In this document: piece by piece, positions 7,021 to 14,601 of the stretch
Position numbering within the stretch: the first letter of the stretch is position 1
Layout of the letters: each line of letters begins with the position of its first letter
NCBI GenBank assembly: GCA_029256665.1
Contig: JAQSXN010000010.1
Location: 1-17,025, forward strand
Direction: 5' to 3'
Source: Paenibacillus sp.
GTDB lineage: Bacteria; Bacillota; Bacilli; Paenibacillales; Paenibacillaceae
DNA: 17,025 bases
The notes under the pieces: model-generated
Database searches by the model: none
Told to the model about the DNA's origin: nothing
What the model saw: the letters and a program-made list of their open reading frames with translations, nothing else
Translations under genes and position numbers: made by a program

Positions 7021-8703
7021 CTAAACCTCCATGATGATCGGCAATATCATAGGGCGGCGGCGAGTTTGTTCGTAGAGGAAACGTCCAAGCGCGTCTTTCA
7101 CATTGGTCTTGAGCGATGCCCACTCGTTTACTTTGTCGTTCATCAATTTGTTTAATGTCGAGGTTACGATACGGTTTGCTTCGTCGAGCAGTCCTTCGGA
7201 CTCCCGAACGTACACAAAGCCGCGCGAAATGATATCCGGTCCGGACAAGATGGTGCCGTCCTGCTTGCTGAGCGTAACCACGACGACAAGGATGCCGTCC
7301 TGGGAGAGGAGCTTGCGGTCGCGCAATACGATGTTGCCTACGTCGCCAACCCCGAGTCCGTCGATCAGGACGTTGCCCGCCGGAACTTTGGAACCCTTGC
7401 GGCCTGCGCCGCCTTGGAATTCGACCGTATCGCCGTTCTCGATGATAAAGATATTTTCCTTCTCGATGCCGATCGATTCGCCAAGTCTGCCGTGCAGACG
7501 AAGCATGCGGTATTCGCCGTGGATCGGAATAAAGTATTTGGGTTTAATCAGGTTAAGCATCAGCTTGAGCTCTTCCTGGCTGCCGTGACCCGATACGTGA
7601 ACGCCGGATACGGAGCCCGGTCCGTAGATGACGTTGGCGCCGAGCTTGAACAGCTCGTCCACCGTGCGTCCTACGTAACGTTCGTTGCCCGGAATCGGCG
7701 TAGCGGCGATGATAACGGTGTCGCCTGGCAAAATATCGACCTTGCGGTGCGTGGAGCGCGCCATGCGCGTTAGCGCCGACATCGGCTCCCCTTGGCTGCC
7801 CGTACATAGAATGACGACGCGGTCGGCAGCAAGTTTGTTCACTTCCTCCGGTTCGATAAGCATCCCTTCCGGAATGTTCAGGTATCCCAGCTCGGACGCG
7901 ATGCCGACGACGTTAACCATGCTGCGGCCCACGACTGCAATCTTGCGGCGAGTTGCAATCGAAGCGTTGATAATCTGTTGAATCCGGTGCACGTTCGACG
8001 CAAAAGTCGCAACGACGACGCGCTGCGTAGACTTGCGGAAGATGTCCTCCAGCTCGTCCCCTACCTTGCTCTCCGAAGGCGTATAGCCAGGGCGCTCGGC
8101 GTTGGTGCTGTCGGACAGCAGAGCGAGTACGCCGCGGCTGCCGATCTCGGCGATGCGCTGCAGATCGGCGAACTGATCGTTGACCGGCGTATGGTCGAAT
8201 TTAAAGTCGCCCGTGTGAACGACGATCCCTTCCGGCGTGTCCAGGCAGACGCCCACGGAATCCGGAATACTGTGGTTCGTCTTGAAGAAGCTGGCGGTAA
8301 TGGCGCCAAGTTGGATCTCCGAATCGGCGTTGATCAGAATCCGTTTCGTCTCGCCCAGCAGGCCGGCTTCCTTCAGCTTTCCTTCGATCAAGCCGAGCGT
8401 CAGCTTCGTGCCGTATACGGGAACGTTCAGATGTCTCAGCACGTACGGCAGACCGCCGATGTGATCCTCGTGGCCGTGCGTAATGAGAATGGCGCGCACC
8501 TTGTCGCGGTTCTCCGTCAGGTACGAAATATCCGGAATAACGATGTCGATGCCGAGCATGTCTTCCTCCGGGAATTTAAGACCCGAGTCAACGACGACGA
8601 TATCGTTGTTGTATTGAATCACGTACATATTTTTGCCGATCTCGCCTACTCCGCCCAATGCGAATATAAGCAGCTTATCTTGGTTGTTGTTTTTCTTGGA
8701 CAA
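7021..8703 (-). CDS. rnj: Ribonuclease J (metallo-beta-lactamase/beta-CASP RNase)
   Basis: This 560-residue RNase J performs 5'-3' exonucleolytic and endonucleolytic mRNA decay. The metallo-beta-lactamase motif is intact: HGHEDH at 76-81, His144 in NHSIPDS, His163 and Asp166 in HTGDF. The beta-CASP domain follows (about 215-350), then SGHGSQEE, the IHGEYRM metal-binding segment and a C-terminal domain ending in RRPMILPIIMEV. The gene sits where B. subtilis has rnjB (RNase J2, degenerate HGHADA motif), but this protein has full J1-like catalytic residues, so J1/J2 status cannot be settled from position alone. The start is TTG at 8703, with AGGAGG about 11 nt upstream and no better in-frame codon. 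It is a single-gene unit with its own promoter, a leader of about 130 nt and a strong terminator. Confidence 0.95.
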   Translation of the reverse strand: MSKKNNNQDKLLIFALGGVGEIGKNMYVIQYNNDIVVVDSGLKFPEEDMLGIDIVIPDISYLTENRDKVRAILITHGHEDHIGGLPYVLRHLNVPVYGTKLTLGLIEGKLKEAGLLGETKRILINADSEIQLGAITASFFKTNHSIPDSVGVCLDTPEGIVVHTGDFKFDHTPVNDQFADLQRIAEIGSRGVLALLSDSTNAERPGYTPSESKVGDELEDIFRKSTQRVVVATFASNVHRIQQIINASIATRRKIAVVGRSMVNVVGIASELGYLNIPEGMLIEPEEVNKLAADRVVILCTGSQGEPMSALTRMARSTHRKVDILPGDTVIIAATPIPGNERYVGRTVDELFKLGANVIYGPGSVSGVHVSGHGSQEELKLMLNLIKPKYFIPIHGEYRMLRLHGRLGESIGIEKENIFIIENGDTVEFQGGAGRKGSKVPAGNVLIDGLGVGDVGNIVLRDRKLLSQDGILVVVVTLSKQDGTILSGPDIISRGFVYVRESEGLLDEANRIVTSTLNKLMNDKVNEWASLKTNVKDALGRFLYEQTRRRPMILPIIMEV

Positions 8704-8764
8704 GTGTATCTATACCTCCTACAAAAAGTGTAATTCTTCATGATTTATCCGATTATTGGTATTA

Positions 8765-8801
8765 CAGTTAACGCCAGATGCCGCTCTGACGGTATAAACT
8801 G
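8765..8801 (-). promoter_or_regulatory. Hairpin in the RNase J mRNA leader
   Basis: On the minus strand CGTCAGA pairs with TCTGGCG (7 bp, one G-T) around GCGGCA. It is flanked by a second helix, CAGTT with AACTG, across a small asymmetric internal loop. The structure lies between the putative promoter and the ribosome binding site. No match to a named riboswitch is recognised. Confidence 0.45.
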
Positions 8802-8839
8802 AAATTGATTCTGTTTGCCGCACCCAATCACTTGTGATC

Positions 8840-8869
8840 ATTATACATGATGAAAAAGATGGAATACAA
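8840..8869 (-). promoter_or_regulatory. Putative sigma-A promoter of the RNase J gene
   Basis: A perfect TATAAT (8840-8845) on the minus strand has TTGTAT (8864-8869) 18 nt upstream. The -35 box matches only the TTG. It lies just downstream of the dapA terminator, so the gene needs a promoter here. Confidence 0.55.
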
Positions 8870-8910
8870 GTCCAACCCGTTAAACCTACATCGATTAGGA
8901 TGGCCAAAAT

Positions 8911-8937
8911 AAAAAAAACCGATGCTGAACGCACCGG
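8911..8937 (-). terminator. Intrinsic terminator after dapA
   Basis: On the minus strand CCGGTGC (8931-8937) pairs with GCATCGG (8919-8925) over 7 bp with one G-T, loop GTTCA, followed by eight T (8911-8918) and more T-rich sequence. It lies 41 nt after the dapA stop and is the first clear terminator downstream of dpaA. Confidence 0.88.
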
Positions 8938-8977
8938 CGTGATAAAAATATCGCTTGTATTTCTCCAATTAGGCCAA

Positions 8978-9853
8978 TTACTTAACCAATTTGCGCAAGA
9001 ACGATTGCTCCGCTTCGCTCGCCTCTATGAGAGGCAGCCTTACGCCGCCGACGGGATAACCCTTGAGCGACAATGCGAATTTAACGGCAACGGGATTGGG
9101 AACGGGATGCGGACAATGGAACAGCCCCTTGAACACGGGGAACAGCTTGCCGTTAAGTTTGGCCGCTTCTTCGACGCGTCCCGCCACGTACGCCTCGATC
9201 AACGCCTTCATGTCGGAGCCGATGATATGGCTCGCCACGCTGACGATTCCGTATGCTCCCACCGATAATGCCGGCAACGTCATCGCGTCGTCGCCGCTAT
9301 AGACCCGAAAGCCGTCCGGCGCGCCGCTTACGATGAGCGTCAGCTGCTCAAGCGATGCGCAATCCTTGGTGGCGACAACATTATCCAGCTGCGCCAAACG
9401 AAGCGTCGTGTCAACGGATATGTTGACGCCTGTACGACCTTCAACATTATATAGGATAATCGGCAATTTCGTCGATTCGGCAACCGCCTTAAAGTGACGG
9501 TATAGTCCTTCTTGGGAAGGCTTGTTATAGTAGGGGGCGACGAGCAGAATGCCGTCTACGCCGCATTGCTCGGCGGACTTCGTCAGATGGATCGTATGGG
9601 CCGTATCGTTGCTGCCCGTACCGGCGATGATCTTGCTGCGCCCCGCCGCGCGCTCTACGGCAAACGCAAAGAGTTTAAGCTTCTCTTCCTCCGACAAAGT
9701 AGGCGACTCGCCTGTCGTGCCCGAGACAACGATGCTGTCGCTGCCTTGCTCGTCGATCAGATAGTCGATCAGCCTGCCGGCGGTTTGCCAATCAATTTGC
9801 CCTTCCGTGTCGAAGGGGGTGACCATCGCTGTAATCAATCTTCCGAAATCCAT
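8978..9853 (-). CDS. dapA: 4-hydroxy-tetrahydrodipicolinate synthase DapA
   Basis: DapA condenses pyruvate with aspartate semialdehyde, the first step of the lysine/diaminopimelate branch, and supplies the DpaAB substrate. The 291-residue TIM-barrel protein shows Thr46-Thr47 in SGTTGES, Tyr135, Arg140 and the Schiff-base Lys163 in ATKDCA, each two positions later than in E. coli DapA. The usual YNVPGRT signature reads YNVEGRT. The frame could open upstream at TTG 9877, but those eight codons contain the ribosome binding site AGGAGGAG (9859-9866), five nt before ATG 9853, so 9853 is the start. It is 41 nt downstream of dapG with no terminator between, and a terminator follows. Confidence 0.95.
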   Translation of the reverse strand: MDFGRLITAMVTPFDTEGQIDWQTAGRLIDYLIDEQGSDSIVVSGTTGESPTLSEEEKLKLFAFAVERAAGRSKIIAGTGSNDTAHTIHLTKSAEQCGVDGILLVAPYYNKPSQEGLYRHFKAVAESTKLPIILYNVEGRTGVNISVDTTLRLAQLDNVVATKDCASLEQLTLIVSGAPDGFRVYSGDDAMTLPALSVGAYGIVSVASHIIGSDMKALIEAYVAGRVEEAAKLNGKLFPVFKGLFHCPHPVPNPVAVKFALSLKGYPVGGVRLPLIEASEAEQSFLRKLVK

Positions 9854-9894
9854 AGAGACTCCTCCTAGAAATAACAATCAATATGTCAAATGCT

Positions 9895-11109
9895 TCATAT
9901 ATGAAGATCGAACTTGGCATGCAGCGCCCGAAGAGCGACAACCATGTCACTCTCGCGAACCAAAACCCAAATCGTCGTATTGGAATCCGCGGACTGCATG
10001 ATCGAGATGCCTTGCTCCGTCAGCGCCTCCACGATGCGCGCCATGACGCCCGGTTGCCCGTTCATCCCTCCGCCTATAACGGAAATTTTGGCGCAGCCGG
10101 GAACCAAGACCGGAGCGAAGCCCGCTTCTCTTAGAAGGCGATCAGCAATCTCCGCATCCTTGTCGAATACGGTGTATAACGCCCCGCTCGGCGTAACGTT
10201 TATAAAGTCGACGCTAATATGATGCCGCGCCATCGTCTGAAACACTTGCAACTGCATGTCGCTGCGTCCTTCGATCGCTTTGACCGCGATTTGGGAAATG
10301 CCGGATACGTGAGCGATGCCGGTGACGGGTTTGTCCCTGACGGGGCGTCCGCTCGCTAGCGCCAAGTCATCCGTGACGAGCGTTCCCTTATCTTCCGTGA
10401 ACGTGGAGCGCACCCGAACCGGAATTCGGGCTTGCTGGGCAATCTCGACCGCGCGGGGATGAATAACCTTCGCCCCTTGTCTGGCCATATTGCATATCTC
10501 CGCGTAACTGACCACCGGCAGCGGCTTGGCATCGGTAACGATGCGGGGATCCGCGGTTAAGATGCCGTTCACGTCGGTGTAAATGTCGACCATTTCCGCG
10601 CCGAGAGCGGCGCCGAGAGCCGTTGCGGTCGTATCGCTGCCGCCTCTGCCGAGCGTCGTCAGATCGCCATGAGGCGAAATCCCCTGAAAGCCGGCAACGA
10701 CGACAACGGTTCCCCTGCAAAGATGCGCGATGATGGAATCCGGATTAACCCGTTTGATCCGAGCGGATCCAAACCCTTCGTCGGTCATGATCCCCGCGCT
10801 TCCTCCCGTTAACGCGACAGAGGGCACCCCGCTGGCATTGAGCATTCCGCATAAGACGGCCGAGGCGATGATCTCTCCGCAGCCTAGCAGCATGTCTCTT
10901 TCCCGAGGCGGCAAATGATCGCCGTCGCCCCGAACTAGTCCCAGCAGCGTATCCGTCGCGTAAGGGTCGCCTTTCCGCCCCATGGCGGACACAACGACGA
11001 CGATATTGTATCCGTCGCCGCGTTCCCTAACAATATGTTGAATAACTCGTTCTCTAGCTTCTGGGCTGGATACCGAAGTTCCTCCGAATTTCTGTACGAG
11101 GATTCGCAT
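9895..11109 (-). CDS. dapG: Aspartate kinase DapG (aspartokinase I)
   Basis: It phosphorylates aspartate at the start of the lysine, threonine and methionine pathways. The 404-residue protein has the kinase signature KFGGTSV at 7-13, an N-terminal amino-acid kinase domain to about residue 250 and two C-terminal ACT regulatory domains. It has the same length as B. subtilis DapG, the diaminopimelate-sensitive isozyme. The frame could extend 15 codons upstream, but AGGAGG (11119-11124) sits nine nt before ATG 11109, and that extension would include the ribosome binding site, so 11109 is preferred. The 205-nt gap to dpaB holds no lysine riboswitch or clear sigma-A promoter that I can see. Read-through from the dpa promoter is likely; a weaker vegetative promoter must also exist if this is the main aspartokinase. 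Confidence 0.95.
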   Translation of the reverse strand: MRILVQKFGGTSVSSPEARERVIQHIVRERGDGYNIVVVVSAMGRKGDPYATDTLLGLVRGDGDHLPPRERDMLLGCGEIIASAVLCGMLNASGVPSVALTGGSAGIMTDEGFGSARIKRVNPDSIIAHLCRGTVVVVAGFQGISPHGDLTTLGRGGSDTTATALGAALGAEMVDIYTDVNGILTADPRIVTDAKPLPVVSYAEICNMARQGAKVIHPRAVEIAQQARIPVRVRSTFTEDKGTLVTDDLALASGRPVRDKPVTGIAHVSGISQIAVKAIEGRSDMQLQVFQTMARHHISVDFINVTPSGALYTVFDKDAEIADRLLREAGFAPVLVPGCAKISVIGGGMNGQPGVMARIVEALTEQGISIMQSADSNTTIWVLVRESDMVVALRALHAKFDLHI

Positions 11110-11314
11110 AGCCGCTTGCCTCCTATCATCTGCCGATGACGAGAAGCAGCGCATGATCCGTTATTTCTTACCGATTGCTTGCGAACGTGCAGTGCTTGGG
11201 CTGGGGCATATCCTTTGCTGCGAATGCGTGTGCGATAGCGGAAATCATTGGCAGCTGCTAGACATCATCAAGCGATTCATCCATACGATGTTGCTCGTCT
11301 TGCCAGTCTGCCGA

Positions 11315-11905
11315 TTAACCGTGCCGTTCCACTAATAGAGGCTGAAGCTGCTTTCCTTGCAACGCGGCTTCGCAGGCTTCCATGACCAGATCCATTCTCG
11401 CAACCAAAGAGTTTGGTTTCTGAACGGGGTTATCCTGGCCGAAAGGAACGAAATAAATATGTTTAGCCACCAACAGCTTCGCAATGTTAGCGGCGTTAAG
11501 CCCTAATCCGTCGTTCGTCGAGATCGCCAGCACGAGCGGCCGTCCATTGCGCATCTGCGCTTTCGCCGCCATCAAAACGGCGCTATCCGTTATCGCGTTA
11601 GCGAGACGGCTCGTCGTGTTGCCCGTGCACGGCGCGATGACTAACACGTCCAGCAGCTTAGATGGTCCCAGCGGTTCGGCTTGCACGATGGTCGAAATAA
11701 TCTCGTTGCCCGTAATGCCCGTAAGCTGCTCCTGCCATTCCTTGGCCGTGCCGAATCTGGTATCCGTCGTCACTAGCGTATTCGAGACGATAGGCACGAC
11801 ATTGGCGCCGGCGTCGACGAAACGTTTGATCTCCGGCATGACTTCCGCAAACGTACAGTGCGAGCCGGATAACGCGTATCCTACCGTAATTCCATTCCAG
11901 TTCAT
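11315..11905 (-). CDS. dpaB: Dipicolinate synthase subunit B
   Basis: The 196-residue flavoprotein-family subunit has the pattern ALSGSHCTF near the N terminus (11-19) and APCTGNTTSRLANAITDS (91-108), as in phosphopantothenoylcysteine decarboxylase-like proteins. With DpaA it makes dipicolinic acid in the mother cell, the spore-core chelator of calcium. Its ATG overlaps the dpaA TGA by four nt, indicating translational coupling. A purine-rich GGGGGAATGGG precedes the start. In B. subtilis (spoVFB) asd follows; here 205 nt without a recognisable gene lead to dapG. No terminator follows dpaB. Confidence 0.93.
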   Translation of the reverse strand: MNWNGITVGYALSGSHCTFAEVMPEIKRFVDAGANVVPIVSNTLVTTDTRFGTAKEWQEQLTGITGNEIISTIVQAEPLGPSKLLDVLVIAPCTGNTTSRLANAITDSAVLMAAKAQMRNGRPLVLAISTNDGLGLNAANIAKLLVAKHIYFVPFGQDNPVQKPNSLVARMDLVMEACEAALQGKQLQPLLVERHG

Positions 11906-12801
11906 ATCCCATTCCCCCGCTTATTCGTATCATCCATAATCAACTGTGCCAAGCATTCCGCTATGATACGTCCAGCTGTTTTGGGTGCGACGATACCGGG
12001 GAGTCCGGGCGCGAGCATGGCCTTGATCCCGCGCTTCTCGGCAAAGCGGAAATCCGTTCCGCCAGGCTTCGACGCGAGGTCGATAATGACCGCTCGCGAT
12101 GGTAAATTCGCGATAATTTGCGCTGTGACTATCATAGTCGGAATTGTATTAAAAAGCAAGTCAATATTGCCCGCATTTTGCAGCAAAGCCCCCGTGTAGA
12201 ACGGCTCGAAGCCCATCTCCGACGCCCGCGCGTAGTGCTCAGAGCGCCTCACGCCAACCTTGACTTTAGCCCCTAATCCGTGCAACGCCCGAGCCATCGT
12301 AAAGCCGGTTCGGCCGAAGCCGAGCACCATGCTCTGGGAGCCGTGAATCGTAATGTCCGTGTGCTGGATCGCCATCATGAGCGCGCCTTCCGCGGTCGGT
12401 ATGGAGTTATAGATGGCGACGTCGTCGCGATCGAACAATTCGACCAGCCTCAGACCGAACTGTCCGCACAATTGCTTCAAATAAGGTTTCGCCATTCCGG
12501 TATAAACGGTGCAATGCGAAGGCAGCTTTGCCATTTGCTGTTCGGTGAGCACGATCTCAAGGTCGCTGAACACCGCATGGATCTGGCCATTGTCGTCGGT
12601 GCCCACGGCAGGCAGAAGCAGCGCGTCCGCGTTCTCGAACAACGCCTCCTCGAATTCCGCGTGAATCGCGCCGTCCAGCGACGAATGCAGACCGTCGAAG
12701 CCGCATACCGTTACGGAAGCGTCAAGCTCGCTCAGCTTGCGTATGACCTCCAGCTGCCGGGCATCGCCTCCGAGCATAAGCACTTGAACGCCTGTAAGCA
12801 T
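11902..12801 (-). CDS. dpaA: Dipicolinate synthase subunit A
   Basis: The 299-residue protein has an N-terminal dinucleotide-fold opening (LMLGGDARQ, 8-16) and a second Rossmann loop, VLGFGRTGF (159-167), in the NAD(P)-binding domain. It works with DpaB to convert the DapA product to dipicolinate. The ATG at 12801 has AAAGGAGTG seven nt upstream. A sigma-K promoter lies about 60 nt upstream, as expected for spoVFA in the late mother cell. It is coupled to dpaB. The B. subtilis neighbour ymxH is missing upstream; a divergent hydrolase gene is present instead. Confidence 0.94.
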   Translation of the reverse strand: MLTGVQVLMLGGDARQLEVIRKLSELDASVTVCGFDGLHSSLDGAIHAEFEEALFENADALLLPAVGTDDNGQIHAVFSDLEIVLTEQQMAKLPSHCTVYTGMAKPYLKQLCGQFGLRLVELFDRDDVAIYNSIPTAEGALMMAIQHTDITIHGSQSMVLGFGRTGFTMARALHGLGAKVKVGVRRSEHYARASEMGFEPFYTGALLQNAGNIDLLFNTIPTMIVTAQIIANLPSRAVIIDLASKPGGTDFRFAEKRGIKAMLAPGLPGIVAPKTAGRIIAECLAQLIMDDTNKRGNGI

Positions 12802-12857
12802 CAGGCTTCACTCCTTTCTAAGCCAATGAATGTAAAGATGTGCAAAAAGGTATAGAC

Positions 12858-12886
12858 TATCTTATGCCATCGCCCAAAGCGGGGTG
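12858..12886 (-). promoter_or_regulatory. Sigma-K (mother cell) promoter of dpaA
   Basis: Minus strand CACC (12883-12886), 16 nt, CATAAGATA (12858-12866) fits the sigma-K pattern mACm-N16-CATAnnnTA at every defined base. The predicted start near 12851 gives a leader of about 50 nt. The B. subtilis spoVF operon is sigma-K dependent. Confidence 0.75.
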
Positions 12887-13054
12887 AAGGATTGCGGGCA
12901 ACAAAAATAGAGCGATCGGAATCCCGGTTTTTCGCTCCCGGACCAAAGGCGGGCGTCTTCCCCTGCTTTAGGTGGTTACAGCTTCCAAGATTTATCTATA
13001 TAGTAGAAGAGATTGACGGGATTCATGAGAAGCGGATCAGGAGGACGGAGGAAC

Positions 13055-14026
13055 ATGTGGAGACGGGTGCGGAAAACAGCGATGTACGTGTTCGGGATAC
13101 TCGCGGTATTATTGCTTATTGGAGCAGCCTATCAATGGTATGGGTCGGCGGAAGACAAAAAAAACTATGCGCCTGCAGGTAAAAGGTACGAAGTAGCGGG
13201 CGGCAACATGCATCTCTATACGGAAGGCGCTGGAGACGTCACCGTCGTGTTCGCTTCCGGATGGGGCACGGCCAATCCCTACGCCGATTTTTATCCTTTG
13301 TACGAGGCGCTGAACCCGCATGTGAAGATTGCAGTCTACGACCGGTTCGGCTACGGATACAGCGATGCAACGGATCGTAAACGCGACATCGATTCCATCG
13401 TCGACGAGATCCATGAACTGCTTCAAGCTTCCGGCCAGAAGCCGCCTTACGTTTTAGCAGGCCATTCGCTCGGTTCTCTCGAGGCGATCCGATACGCGCA
13501 ACGGTTTCCCGAAGAAGTGCAGGGGATCCTGCTCATCGACGGCGGCAGTCCCGAATACTATCGTTCCAGCACGGAACTTGTCCTGATACCATGGACTTAC
13601 GCAGGTCTCCGCACAACAGGCTTGCTACGGGTTTTGTATCGGTTTGACGGCTTCGAAGATTGGGTGAACGACCAAAGCAATGAACAAAAACTGCTTCCGG
13701 AACCTTTGAAAGAGTTAAACCGGTTATCCGCTTTGCTTAAGGCAGGCAATCGGAATATGACGGATGAATTGCGCCAAAGCCGGGAGAACGCCGAAGTCGT
13801 GCTGCAAGGCAAGAAACCGCTTGACATCCCCATCACCGTGCTAACGGCCGATTATTTGGGCAAATTAGATGACGATCCGTCATGGAAAGTGAGTCAGGCA
13901 GCGCTGCCAACCTGGTCCGCATCGGGCAAACAAGTCGTCGTGAAGGACAGCTCCCACTATATTCATGCTTATCGGCCGGACGTGGTTGTCGAAGAATTGT
14001 TGAAGCTGACGGAACGGACGGAATGA
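13055..14026 (+). CDS. Membrane-anchored alpha/beta hydrolase
   Basis: The 323-residue protein has a positively charged N terminus, one transmembrane segment (about 8-26) and an extracytoplasmic alpha/beta hydrolase domain. The nucleophile is Ser138 in GHSLG, the acid probably Asp266 in LTADY, the base probably His301 in SSHYIH, and the oxyanion region FASGWGT (67-72). The substrate cannot be told from sequence; lipase-, esterase- or haloperoxidase-like activities share this layout. The frame opens at 13013, but GGAGG lies just before ATG 13055, with a second AGGAGG ten nt upstream, so 13055 is preferred. It is the only plus-strand gene, divergent from dpaA and convergent with dut, where Bacillus has ymxH. 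I see only a weak promoter candidate (TATAGT near 12999). Insertion by transfer or rearrangement is possible. Confidence 0.88.
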   Translation: MWRRVRKTAMYVFGILAVLLLIGAAYQWYGSAEDKKNYAPAGKRYEVAGGNMHLYTEGAGDVTVVFASGWGTANPYADFYPLYEALNPHVKIAVYDRFGYGYSDATDRKRDIDSIVDEIHELLQASGQKPPYVLAGHSLGSLEAIRYAQRFPEEVQGILLIDGGSPEYYRSSTELVLIPWTYAGLRTTGLLRVLYRFDGFEDWVNDQSNEQKLLPEPLKELNRLSALLKAGNRNMTDELRQSRENAEVVLQGKKPLDIPITVLTADYLGKLDDDPSWKVSQAALPTWSASGKQVVVKDSSHYIHAYRPDVVVEELLKLTERTE

Positions 14027-14097
14027 CCGTGCAAAACATCAGATAATGGTTACGGGCATCTGTTCCGGTGTTTGCCGACTGGTTTTCAAGCGCACAA

Positions 14098-14125
14098 AAG
14101 CCGGACGGCATACGCCGTCCGGCTT
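14098..14125. terminator. Bidirectional terminator between the hydrolase gene and dut
   Basis: A perfect 12-bp inverted repeat (arms 14098-14109 and 14114-14125, loop ATAC) has a T-rich tail on both strands: TTCTTATTCT on plus and TTTT on minus when the flanking AAAA is read in reverse. It lies 72 nt after the hydrolase stop and 30 nt after the dut stop. Confidence 0.88.
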
Positions 14126-14154
14126 CTTATTCTCCGCTCATTCGCTTGCTTGTT

Positions 14155-14601
14155 TTACTTAACTCCGGTATGCCCGAATCCGCCAGCGCCACGCGAGGTA
14201 TCCGGCAGCTCGCCCGCTTCATCGATCGCCACTTGCGGCACGAGCTGGAACACCATTTGCGCGATTCGTTCGCCGCGCGTAATGACGAACGGCTCTTGCC
14301 CGAGATTCACCAGCAGCACTTTCACCTCGCCGCGATAGTCCGCATCGATTGTGCCCGGCGAATTGAGACAGGTGATGCCATGTTTGTAGGCCAAACCGCT
14401 GCGAGGGCGAATTTGCGCTTCCAGCTCGCTCGGCATCGCCATTGCGAACCCCGTAGGTATGAGCTTGCGCTCCCCTGGTTCTAACACCACCGGTTCACCA
14501 ACGGCGGCTTGCAGGTCGAAGCCGGCCGCCCATTCCGACATTTTGCGAGGAATCGCGATGTCCTCGTTGCCTTCCAACCGCTTAAACAGAACCTGGTACA
14601 A
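14155..14601 (-). CDS. dut: dUTP diphosphatase
   Basis: It hydrolyses dUTP to dUMP, keeping uracil out of DNA. The 148-residue trimeric-type dUTPase has all five motifs: AGFDLQA (26-32), PRSGLA (66-71), NSPGTIDADYRGEV (80-93, catalytic Asp86), RGERIAQMV (109-117) and the C-terminal RGAGGFGHTG (137-146), where the usual Ser is His. The start is TTG at 14601 with GAGGAG eight nt upstream, both inside the 3' end of the M16 peptidase gene, which it overlaps by 20 nt. It is therefore co-transcribed with, and likely coupled to, that gene. A shared terminator follows. Confidence 0.95.
   Translation of the reverse strand: MYQVLFKRLEGNEDIAIPRKMSEWAAGFDLQAAVGEPVVLEPGERKLIPTGFAMAMPSELEAQIRPRSGLAYKHGITCLNSPGTIDADYRGEVKVLLVNLGQEPFVITRGERIAQMVFQLVPQVAIDEAGELPDTSRGAGGFGHTGVK

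Noticed and set aside
6920..7123. 67-codon minus-strand frame overlapping the RNase J terminator and 3' end
   Set aside because: It overlaps RNase J in another frame, covers the terminator hairpin and has no recognisable protein pattern.
11260..11314. In-frame continuation of dpaB beyond its TAA by 18 hydrophilic codons to a TAG
   Set aside because: DpaB already has normal family length (about 200), and 18 codons without a stop is expected by chance.
12975..13003. Possible sigma-A promoter of the hydrolase gene (TTACAG, 17 nt, TATAGT)
   Set aside because: The -35 box has almost no match to consensus; too weak to list as a feature.
14031..14075. Imperfect long hairpin just after the hydrolase stop codon
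   Set aside because: The helices are short, broken by bulges and a large asymmetric loop; the perfect terminator downstream explains the end of the gene.
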